NCBI RefSeq assembly: GCF_022829345.1
Contig: NZ_JAKSXV010000081.1
Location: forward strand, 1-36,925
Direction of reading: 5' to 3'
Length of the DNA stretch: 36,925 bases
From: Methylobacterium sp. J-090
GTDB lineage: Bacteria > Pseudomonadota > Alphaproteobacteria > Rhizobiales > Beijerinckiaceae
The notes below the pieces were generated by a model that saw only the letters and a program-made list of their open reading frames with translations, was not told the origin of the DNA and did no database searches. Position numbers and translations under genes: made by a program. Below are positions 31,876 to 36,925 of the stretch, piece after piece (position 1 is the first letter of the stretch; every line of letters begins with the position of its first letter).

Positions 31876-32651
31876 TAGAGGGTGATGGCGGCGGCGTTCG
31901 AGACGTTGATGCTGCGGATCTCGCCCCGGAACGGGATTCGCGCCAGCACGTCGCAATTGTCGCGGGTGCGCTGGCGCAGGCCCTTGCCCTCGGCGCCGAG
32001 CACGATGACCGCCGGGCCTTTGGGGCCGACGGCGGAGAGGTCCGTCCCGGCCTCGGAATCGAGACCGATGCGGGTGAAGCCGCGCTTGCCGAGATCGATC
32101 AGCGCTTCGGAAAGGTTGCGCACGATGACCAGCGGTACGTGCTCCAGGCCGCCGGACGCGGATTTGGCGAGGACGCCGGTGGCGCTCGGCGAGTGGCGCG
32201 CGGTGGTGATGATGCCCGCCACCCCGAAGGCGGCGGCGGTGCGCACGATGGCCCCGACATTGTGCGGATCGGTGATCTGGTCGAGTGCCAGAAGGAGTGC
32301 GTCGTCCGGCAGGTCCTCGAGGTCCGGCCCGGGCAGGGGATCGGCTTCGAGATAGAGGCCCTGGTGCACGGCGTCCGGCCCCAGGAGTGCGTTGATGGCG
32401 CTCGGCCGCACCAGTTCGGGATCGATGCGCAGCTGTCCGATCTCTTCCGTCAGCCGCACCATGGCATTCTCGGTGGCGAGCAGCCGGTGCAGGCGCCGGC
32501 CTTCATTGGCGAGCGCCTGGGCCACGGGATGCCAGCCGTAGAGCACCACGTGGTCGCCCTCGGCACCCGGCGGGCGGGGCCGGAAACGGTCGCCGCCGGG
32601 GCCGGGCCGTCTTGTCTGCCGGCCCGGCGGGCCGTCGCGTCGCGTGGTCAT
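31854..32651 (-). CDS. rlmB: 23S rRNA (guanosine-2'-O-)-methyltransferase RlmB (SpoU family)
   Basis: The 265-residue protein has a basic, proline-rich N-terminus, a small substrate-binding domain (LYGWHPVAQAL to about residue 110) and the SpoU/TrmD-knot domain with motif 1 LDQITDPHNVGAIVRTAAAF, motif 2 VIVLGAEGKGL and motif 3 IPFRGEIRSINVSNAAAI. This is the pattern of RlmB, which methylates G2251 in 23S rRNA. The N-terminal extension of about 30 residues is typical for alphaproteobacteria. Convergent to CYTH-CHAD and directly upstream of tRNA-Glu in the opposite direction. Confidence 0.93.
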   Translation of the reverse strand: MTTRRDGPPGRQTRRPGPGGDRFRPRPPGAEGDHVVLYGWHPVAQALANEGRRLHRLLATENAMVRLTEEIGQLRIDPELVRPSAINALLGPDAVHQGLYLEADPLPGPDLEDLPDDALLLALDQITDPHNVGAIVRTAAAFGVAGIITTARHSPSATGVLAKSASGGLEHVPLVIVRNLSEALIDLGKRGFTRIGLDSEAGTDLSAVGPKGPAVIVLGAEGKGLRQRTRDNCDVLARIPFRGEIRSINVSNAAAITLYALSVGR

Positions 32652-32762
32652 GGGGCTCGTCCGTTGTTGCCGGGTGCGGGCGAGGAACGCCCACCGCTGT
32701 CTCCCGCGACAAACCGGCCACCGGCCAATTCGTCAAGCGACAAACTTGTCCGCGAACGCCCG

Positions 32763-32791
32763 TTGCCCCCGCCTCCGATCCCGCCTATAGA
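32763..32791 (+). promoter_or_regulatory. Promoter of tRNA-Glu
   Basis: TTGCCC (32763-32768), a 17-base spacer and TATAGA (32786-32791) form a near-consensus sigma-70 type promoter that would start transcription about 10 bases before the tRNA gene. The spacing is ideal. Confidence 0.7.
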
Positions 32792-32807
32792 GGCCTCGCT
32801 CCGACCA

Positions 32808-32883
32808 GCGCCCTTCGTCTAGCGGTCCAGGACGTCGCCCTTTCACGGCGAAAACACGGGTTCGATTCCCGTAGGGCGCGCCA
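32808..32883 (+). tRNA. tRNA-Glu: tRNA-Glu (anticodon UUC)
   Basis: The 76-base sequence folds into a complete cloverleaf: acceptor GCGCCCT pairs with AGGGCGC; the anticodon stem TCGCC/GGCGA holds the loop CTTTCAC with anticodon TTC at 32842-32844; the T arm is CGGGTTCGATTCCCG; CCA is encoded at 32881-32883. A promoter is visible just upstream. Its 3' end marks the boundary with a less GC-rich stretch, a common integration site for mobile elements. Confidence 0.97.
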
Positions 32884-32962
32884 ACAATTTCAGTGACTTA
32901 GCATACCCATTTGGGTCGCCAACGTTTATCGTTGTCGAAATCGTTGCTAAGGATTGTTGGCG

Positions 32963-33373
32963 ATGAACAGCGGAAGCGATCAACTCACGGCCCGGTGGCC
33001 CGACGGTCGCCCTGTCGAAGCTGGCGCCGACGCTCTGTCGTTCGCGGAAGAAACTGCTGGTCGCCTCGGGGAGGATCCGGCCGAATTCGTTCGAACGATA
33101 AAGAGCGACACGACCGCCGGCCGAGTTATCCGTAAGCTCCTGGGGCTCTCCGTTACATCGCTCGCCCCACCTGCTCGACCACCCCACCGGCCGGCTGACC
33201 CAGAGAAGCAAAAGCTGCTCTGGGCAACCGTCCGGAATCTGCGTGAGGATGGTACGCCACCCAGCGAGCCCTACCGTGTGGCTACCCAGCTGCTGGCAAA
33301 CCCCAAGGCACGTGCGCGAAGGGGAATGGGCCAAAATCGATTGGTTTTCCGGAGCAACGGTCCGACACCTTGA
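32963..33373 (+). CDS. Unknown protein at the start of the accessory stretch
   Basis: The frame encodes 136 residues from the ATG at 32963, with AAGGA about nine bases upstream. It opens NSGSDQLTARWPDGRPVEAG, then a helical AEETAGRLGEDPAEFVRTIK, a linker rich in P, and LLWATVRNLREDGTPPSEPYRVATQLLANP. It has no recognised domain. The composition is less GC-rich than the flanking core genes. The opposite strand has a longer open frame, but that one runs through the tRNA and is a shadow. It may be a domain fragment from an element inserted at tRNA-Glu. Confidence 0.5.
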   Translation: MNSGSDQLTARWPDGRPVEAGADALSFAEETAGRLGEDPAEFVRTIKSDTTAGRVIRKLLGLSVTSLAPPARPPHRPADPEKQKLLWATVRNLREDGTPPSEPYRVATQLLANPKARARRGMGQNRLVFRSNGPTP

Positions 33374-33376
33374 GAG

Positions 33377-33496
33377 ATGCGTCCTGGCTCTGTAGATAAT
33401 GCCTTCCGAAAAGCCTGCGAAGAGGCGCCGCACTGGTTCTTCGAGGTCATTGAAAACGCGGCAGTAGAACCACAGGGTGATCGTCCGCTGAATTAA
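33377..33496 (+). CDS. Possible 39-residue ORF
   Basis: ATG at 33377, four bases after the previous stop, opens RPGSVDNAFRKACEEAP then HWFFEVIENAAVEPQG and ends with TAA. The helical, aromatic content looks protein-like. It might be a separate small protein or the displaced C-terminus of the preceding gene after a frameshift (the two lie in different frames). Only weak ribosome-binding (GAGAG) is seen. Confidence 0.35.
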   Translation: MRPGSVDNAFRKACEEAPHWFFEVIENAAVEPQGDRPLN

Positions 33497-33546
33497 AGAG
33501 ACGGGGCCATCTTAAGTCCCGAGCGGCGGGGGGCTCTTATGGTGGA

Positions 33547-33577
33547 CATCAGACAAACATCATACGGCATCAGACAA
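33547..33577 (+). repeat. Two 10-bp repeats spaced by 21 bp upstream of the excisionase-like gene
   Basis: CATCAGACAA occurs at 33547-33556 and again at 33568-33577. The 21-base spacing equals two helical turns, so a protein could bind both on one DNA face. They lie 20-50 bases before the start at 33597 and are candidate operator sites for one of the DNA-binding proteins of the downstream operon. Confidence 0.6.
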
Positions 33578-33596
33578 CATATCTGAGGCTCACCTG

Positions 33597-33809
33597 ATGT
33601 CGAAGTCCGAAAAAGCCCCCTCGCCCGATGGGTTTGCCACCGGCGCACTCACTGTCGACGAACTCGCCGCCTACTTCCGAATCTCATGGGCGTCCGTCTG
33701 GCGCCTGCTTCGTGACGGGCAAATTGCCCGTGTTCGGATCGGAGGTCGGACGGTCATTCGACGCATCGACGCCGACGCATTTCTCGCACGCTGCGCCGAG
33801 GTGGCGTGA
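33597..33809 (+). CDS. Excisionase-family (HTH_17, MerR-like) DNA-binding protein
   Basis: The 70-residue protein has the HTH_17 signature: LTVDELAAYFRISWASVWRL (helix-turn-helix), then RDGQIARVRIGGRTVIRRID, where the wing and the RxxxxDxxAFL pattern fit. It matches phage-type excisionases and their regulatory relatives. The start has GAGG eight bases upstream. The stop overlaps the next gene (GTGATG). It probably regulates its own operon or, if the element is intact elsewhere, helps excision. No integrase is adjacent, so regulation is the likelier role here. Confidence 0.85.
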   Translation: MSKSEKAPSPDGFATGALTVDELAAYFRISWASVWRLLRDGQIARVRIGGRTVIRRIDADAFLARCAEVA

Positions 33810-34120
33810 TGGTCGCCCTCTCGCCCTTCCTGTCCAAGATCAACGGCGTCCTGACGGTGAAGATGGCGCCCGAGCCAGACCTAGCCGCCGGCAAAGCGCA
33901 GTTCTTTGATCCTGACCTCGCCTGCCTGATTCAGTTACGGCCGCTGCTCAAGGCCGACCAGGGCGAGCTGGGCACAGGTCGCAGTGGAAACGCTCTGCTG
34001 TTCGCACGCAGCGACGATCCAACGTTGCCCGACATCGCCTGTTTCGTTCGGGTCCCGCCGCACCTGCGCAAGAACCCGCGAGAAGTGCGAATGGCGAGTG
34101 CAGAGGGGTATCAATTGTGA
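33809..34120 (+). CDS. Unknown protein between excisionase-like and MucR genes
   Basis: The 103-residue protein starts at ATG 33809, overlapping the preceding TGA; a GTG at 33806 is also in frame. Sequence features: ALSPFLSKINGVLTVKMAP, then DPDLACLIQLRPLLKADQGE, and DIACFVRVPPHLRKNPREV. It has no transmembrane segment or recognised domain. It overlaps the MucR-like start by four bases (GTGA). Located between two DNA-binding proteins, it may be a partner or modulator, but that is only context. Confidence 0.6.
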   Translation: MVALSPFLSKINGVLTVKMAPEPDLAAGKAQFFDPDLACLIQLRPLLKADQGELGTGRSGNALLFARSDDPTLPDIACFVRVPPHLRKNPREVRMASAEGYQL

Positions 34121-34605
34121 ACAGCGACATGAGCGAAGATAGCAATTTCCAGGAAACGGCTTTGATCGATCTGGCCGGTGATATCGTTTCGGCCTTCGTG
34201 TCGAACAACTCGGTGCCGGTGGCGGAACTGCCCGCGCTGATCCGCAGCGTCCACGTTGCCCTCAACGGCTTGGCCGTCGGCACGGTCGGGACGTCGCAAG
34301 CCGCGCAGGAGGAGGCTGTCGAGAAGCCCAGCGCCGCGCAGATCCGCAAGTCCGTGACGCCGGACGCCATCATCAGCTTCGTGGACGGCAAGACCTACAA
34401 GACCATGAAGCGGCACCTGACGGGGCACGGCTTCGACCCACAGAGCTACCGCCAGCGCTTCGGTCTGCCAGCCGACTATCCGATGGTCGCATCGAACTAC
34501 GCGGCGCAGCGCTCGGCCCTGGCGAAGTCCATCGGTCTTTGCCGGGTCGCCGACCGCAACGATAGCGAGCAGCCGAAGGCACAGGGCCGCAAGAAGGCTG
34601 CCTAA
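34117..34605 (+). CDS. MucR/Ros-family regulator lacking the zinc-ligand Cys
   Basis: The 162-residue protein starts at GTG 34117 with GAGGGG upstream. The N-terminal oligomerisation region (about 10-55) precedes the DNA-binding domain: VTPDAIISFVDGKTYKTMKR, HLTGHGFDPQSYRQRFGLP, then DYPMVASNYAAQRSALAKSIG. In typical MucR/Ros the finger begins with a Cys (IxCLEDG or CLxCG). Here that position is Ser87 (IISFVDG), while H100 and H104 remain. Zinc-free Ros/MucR relatives are known in Mesorhizobium, so folding without metal is possible. The regulator belongs to a coupled three-gene unit on the accessory stretch. Confidence 0.88.
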   Translation: MNSDMSEDSNFQETALIDLAGDIVSAFVSNNSVPVAELPALIRSVHVALNGLAVGTVGTSQAAQEEAVEKPSAAQIRKSVTPDAIISFVDGKTYKTMKRHLTGHGFDPQSYRQRFGLPADYPMVASNYAAQRSALAKSIGLCRVADRNDSEQPKAQGRKKAA

Positions 34606-34754
34606 ACCTTTTATGCCTTCTGGATGATCAAATGGCTCCGCCGATCAGTCAGCCCCCACATAGCGCTTTGAGGCTTCTACTCAGAGCACGGCGCCGCTTT
34701 CTCAATGGCAGCGATCGCTGTACGGAAAGGCCATTTGGTCGGCGAGGTGGTGAC

Positions 34755-35807
34755 ATGCGAACGCAAATTGCTCTGCTTTTCATAGGCTTGGCGTCCTGTG
34801 CCTTCGCACAGCCCCAACCGGCCAGACCGCCCGCCGAAATCCCGAGCAACGATAACCGAATCGCCCCTGGCGCAGGACGGGACGGCGAGCGGACCAAACT
34901 GTCCGTTGCGTCGCCACCGTGGGAAACCTGGCGAGGGGCCTACTCTGGTTTGACCGTCGACCTCGGTAATCCACCGGCGAAGCTGATGCCGGGTGGAAAC
35001 GATTACGGTGTGGTTTCAGCGATCAGCGGCTTGATCGAGATCCCCGCAAACGCGAACGTTAATAAGATCGATGGTGTTACCCCGGGATACATCATCACGT
35101 CGGGCGTGCTGGGCGTTGCGCGCACAGCATCTACGGTCGCACCAGCCGTGGGGGTCTACGGCGGCGCTCACATGGCGGCCACGAACGCCCAAGCGTGGGG
35201 AGCAAACTTCACGTCCAAGAACTTTGACACCTCAGGTGTACCGCCGAAGCATGGCTTCAACGGTCAAGTCTATGGCACCGAGATTGATGTAAACCTTGTC
35301 GCGCCGGCGGCAGGCTGGAAGGGCACGAACGTCGATGGGATCTGGCTAACGGGCGAGTGGAATTCGAAGCCCGACGGGCAGATGAATGGCCTTCATATCG
35401 GCGCGCAGGGGGCCGCTGGGTGGAAGAATGCCATCAAGACCGATCATGGAGCCGCGGCCGAGTTCGCCGAGATCGGCAAGACCGCCAAATCTGGCGCTTC
35501 GCCCTCGCAGGTCATCCATTTGATCTCCAGTGATGGCAAAGGGGATTATCACGCTTTGATCCAAGCGGACCCCGACGGCTCGGTGAGTATCAAGCCTAAC
35601 TACTATGGGCAGACGAAGGGCTTGGTCATCAGCAGCGCCGATCCAACTCATTTCGTACAAGTTCATCCGGTCGAAGGCATCGTCGCCCCGTCCGTAGCAA
35701 CCCGGGCATTGCTCGTCGATCTCGAGGGAAAAGGCGCGAAGATGGTTTCGGTCGGTCCGCCAGACAGCTGTGGAAAGGGGCGTCGCTGTCTGTCTGTGCC
35801 GAACTGA
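34755..35807 (+). CDS. Exported protein with phage-tail-like C-terminus
   Basis: The 350-residue protein starts at the ATG at 34755, giving a signal peptide (MRTQIALLFIGLASCAFAQ); the frame is open from 34632, but the extra 41 residues are R-rich and unlikely. The mature part is beta-rich and G/N-rich with repeated turns (VYGGAHMAATNAQAWGANFT, VDGIWLTGEWNSKPDGQ). The end (VSVGPPDSCGKGRRCLSVPN) resembles the VTVGAxDSGGxGxRxLRVPN ending of phage tail-fibre-like proteins in rhizobia, but it has two added cysteines. It may be a domesticated tail or adhesin-like protein. Function unproven. Confidence 0.6.
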   Translation: MRTQIALLFIGLASCAFAQPQPARPPAEIPSNDNRIAPGAGRDGERTKLSVASPPWETWRGAYSGLTVDLGNPPAKLMPGGNDYGVVSAISGLIEIPANANVNKIDGVTPGYIITSGVLGVARTASTVAPAVGVYGGAHMAATNAQAWGANFTSKNFDTSGVPPKHGFNGQVYGTEIDVNLVAPAAGWKGTNVDGIWLTGEWNSKPDGQMNGLHIGAQGAAGWKNAIKTDHGAAAEFAEIGKTAKSGASPSQVIHLISSDGKGDYHALIQADPDGSVSIKPNYYGQTKGLVISSADPTHFVQVHPVEGIVAPSVATRALLVDLEGKGAKMVSVGPPDSCGKGRRCLSVPN

Positions 35808-35814
35808 ATGTATT

Positions 35815-36015
35815 TCAGCCTCCCTGTAGCTTCTCCGCGAAATCCTCTGGCACCTCTCCGAATTGCCCAAGGATCGTTGCGCCTTCCAACTCGCCAATCT
35901 CATCGTTCGATACGATCTTGAGAGCGGCTGTTTCCGGCATCCATCCAGCTACGGCTCCAGCCTTCCTCAGCACCCCGCTCGCCGTTTGTGGCACCTCGCG
36001 ATCGCCCGGTCCCAT
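35815..36015 (-). CDS. Small hypothetical protein
   Basis: The 66-residue frame starts at ATG 36015; an internal ATG at 35940 gives a 41-residue version with GGAG upstream. The C-terminal part (KIVSNDEIGELEGATILGQF, then PEDFAEKLQGG) looks like a short alpha/beta protein. It converges on the exported protein gene with 7 bases between. It has the lower GC of the accessory stretch. No domain is recognised. Confidence 0.42.
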   Translation of the reverse strand: MGPGDREVPQTASGVLRKAGAVAGWMPETAALKIVSNDEIGELEGATILGQFGEVPEDFAEKLQGG

Positions 36016-36028
36016 CCGCGCATAAATA

Positions 36029-36058
36029 AGGGGGCGGCTCGGAGACCGGCCGCCCCCT
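36029..36058 (-). terminator. Rho-independent terminator for the autotransporter gene
   Basis: Inverted repeat AGGGGGCGGC / GCCGCCCCCT (36029-36038 with 36049-36058), with a 10-base loop, is followed on the minus strand by CTTATTTATG. It lies 20 bases past the stop of the autotransporter gene and marks the right edge of the accessory stretch. Confidence 0.75.
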
Positions 36059-36078
36059 CTCAGCGAACCCGTCCGGAC

Positions 36079-36924
36079 TCAGAAGGTGTAGCGGAAGCCG
36101 CCGCGCACCGCCTGGATTGTGTCGGTGGAGGCGAGCTCCGCATCGTAGCCGAGGAAGCCGGCGAGGCCGGGGGCCAGCTCCGTGCTCACCCCGAGGCCGA
36201 CGAGAACCCGGTCGCGGTCGAGGCGGCGGCCGGAGACGGCGAACGGCACCGTCGGCACCAGGGTGAAGGACGCCCCGATGGTGCGGCTCACGTCGGCGAA
36301 GTCGTGGACGTAGGCTGCCTTGACCCAGAAGGACACCGGACGCCCGTCGAGGACCGTCGTCGCCGTCTCCAGGCGGCCGCCCACGAGGGTGCGGGCCGAG
36401 AGGAAGTCCTTGGCGGTAATGGTGAGGCTCAAGGGGCCGGCAGTCCCTTCGGTGACCCGGTCCTGATCGAAGGTGTTCACCTGGAACCCGACGAAGGGCG
36501 ACAGCACCGTGGTGGGGGCGACCGTGACCCGGTAGCCGAGCTCGCCCGCCGAGATGAACTGGTCGCCGCTGACCTTGCCCTGCGCGCCGCCGGCCTGGAT
36601 CTGGGCCAAGCCGAGGGACCGGTTCACGCGGCCTTCCGTGTGGGCGTAGCCCACGGTGGCGTTGGCGTAGAGAGCGCCCTGAGAGAAGCCGCCGTAGAGA
36701 CCGACCTGGGCGTTGTCCGTATGCGCCCGCTCACCGGTCCGGTTGAGGCTGACGTCGACGGAGCCGTAGCCCGCCGCGAGGCCTAGCACCGTGCCGACCT
36801 GCGGGTGGAAGTCGATGCCGCCCGCCATGCCGGCGACGGTCTCGGAGCGGCCCGCCGCGTTGGCGGTGGAATCGACGGAGCCGAACTGGCCGTAGCCCGT
36901 GGCCCAGACGCCGTAGCCGCGGCT
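36079..36924 (-). CDS. Autotransporter C-terminal beta-barrel (partial)
   Basis: The frame is open through the right edge of the window, giving 281 residues of the 3' end. GYGVWATGYGQFG followed by AGGIDFHPQVGTVLGLAAGY is the typical opening of the autotransporter (AT-type V secretion) barrel, with alternating amphipathic strands (LYANATVGYAHTEGRV, TVLSPFVGFQVNTF, VSFWVKAAYVHDFAD) and the obligatory C-terminal Phe (VRGGFRYTF) recognised by the BAM complex. The passenger domain lies outside the window. It exports an adhesin or enzyme through the outer membrane. Insertion of the barrel could involve BAM and possibly the TamA/TamB pair encoded here. Confidence 0.93.
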   Translation of the reverse strand, partial: SRGYGVWATGYGQFGSVDSTANAAGRSETVAGMAGGIDFHPQVGTVLGLAAGYGSVDVSLNRTGERAHTDNAQVGLYGGFSQGALYANATVGYAHTEGRVNRSLGLAQIQAGGAQGKVSGDQFISAGELGYRVTVAPTTVLSPFVGFQVNTFDQDRVTEGTAGPLSLTITAKDFLSARTLVGGRLETATTVLDGRPVSFWVKAAYVHDFADVSRTIGASFTLVPTVPFAVSGRRLDRDRVLVGLGVSTELAPGLAGFLGYDAELASTDTIQAVRGGFRYTF

Positions 36925-36925
36925 C

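Noticed and set aside
32843..33433. A 196-residue minus-strand open frame over the tRNA-Glu end
   Set aside because: Its C-terminus (ARPTGIEPVFSP) is the antisense translation of the tRNA T-arm, a well-known spurious annotation, and a better frame with a ribosome-binding site lies on the opposite strand.
32859..36060. A second copy of the tRNA-Glu 3' end as an attachment-site repeat
   Set aside because: I looked for the T-arm and acceptor sequence (GGTTCGATTCCCG) downstream and did not find it within the window.

Overview
This window is GC-rich chromosomal DNA (with one lower-GC stretch) that looks like an alphaproteobacterium of the order Hyphomicrobiales, most likely Methylobacterium/Methylorubrum or a close relative. 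This is an inference from the paired TamA/TamB genes, a MucR-type regulator, DUF6481, DUF3618 and DUF2934 proteins, CYTH-CHAD, and many short secreted proteins of the kind common in that group. No rRNA, CRISPR array, transposase or integrase gene was seen.

Layout. Positions 1-1702 hold a plus-strand set of small membrane-associated proteins (holin-like PF07332, DUF3618, a coiled-coil/glycine-zipper protein), followed by an RBBP9/YdeN-type hydrolase. A minus-strand run from 8702 down to 2379 encodes a MoxR-type AAA+ ATPase, an aldo/keto reductase, a SixA-like phosphatase, an unknown exported protein with heptapeptide repeats, and the YcjX-YcjF pair. A VapBC-type toxin-antitoxin pair (8820-9565) diverges from it. 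Two translationally coupled membrane proteins of unknown function (9572-11418) diverge from a full-length KefB/C-type antiporter (11675-13519), which faces a 57-residue metallothionein. Small accessory and stress genes follow: a disordered protein, DUF6481, and cspA with a structured leader.

From 15665 to 22023 lie tamA and tamB, overlapping at TGATG, which together form the outer-membrane translocation and assembly module. Next comes a coupled trio: a peptide-deformylase-like protein that has lost metal ligands, then two tandemly duplicated secreted cysteine proteins (22352-23675). From 23757 to 27983 there are mostly small exported or hypothetical proteins, plus a HAD phosphatase and a DUF2934 protein with a histone-H1-like tail. 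From 28041 to 32651 is a block of RNA modification and polyphosphate-type genes: a TrmA/RumA-family methyltransferase and TlyA, which are coupled, then CYTH-CHAD and RlmB.

A tRNA-Glu(UUC) gene with a clear promoter (32763-32883) marks a boundary. Downstream to about 36015 the composition is less GC-rich and the genes look acquired: an unknown protein, a possible small ORF, and an overlapping three-gene unit (excisionase-like HTH protein, unknown protein, MucR/Ros protein lacking the usual zinc-ligand Cys). That unit is preceded by two 10-bp repeats spaced 21 bp apart. An exported protein with a phage-tail-like C-terminus follows. No integrase or second tRNA-end repeat is visible, so the island interpretation is an inference. 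The window ends inside the C-terminal barrel of an autotransporter on the minus strand.
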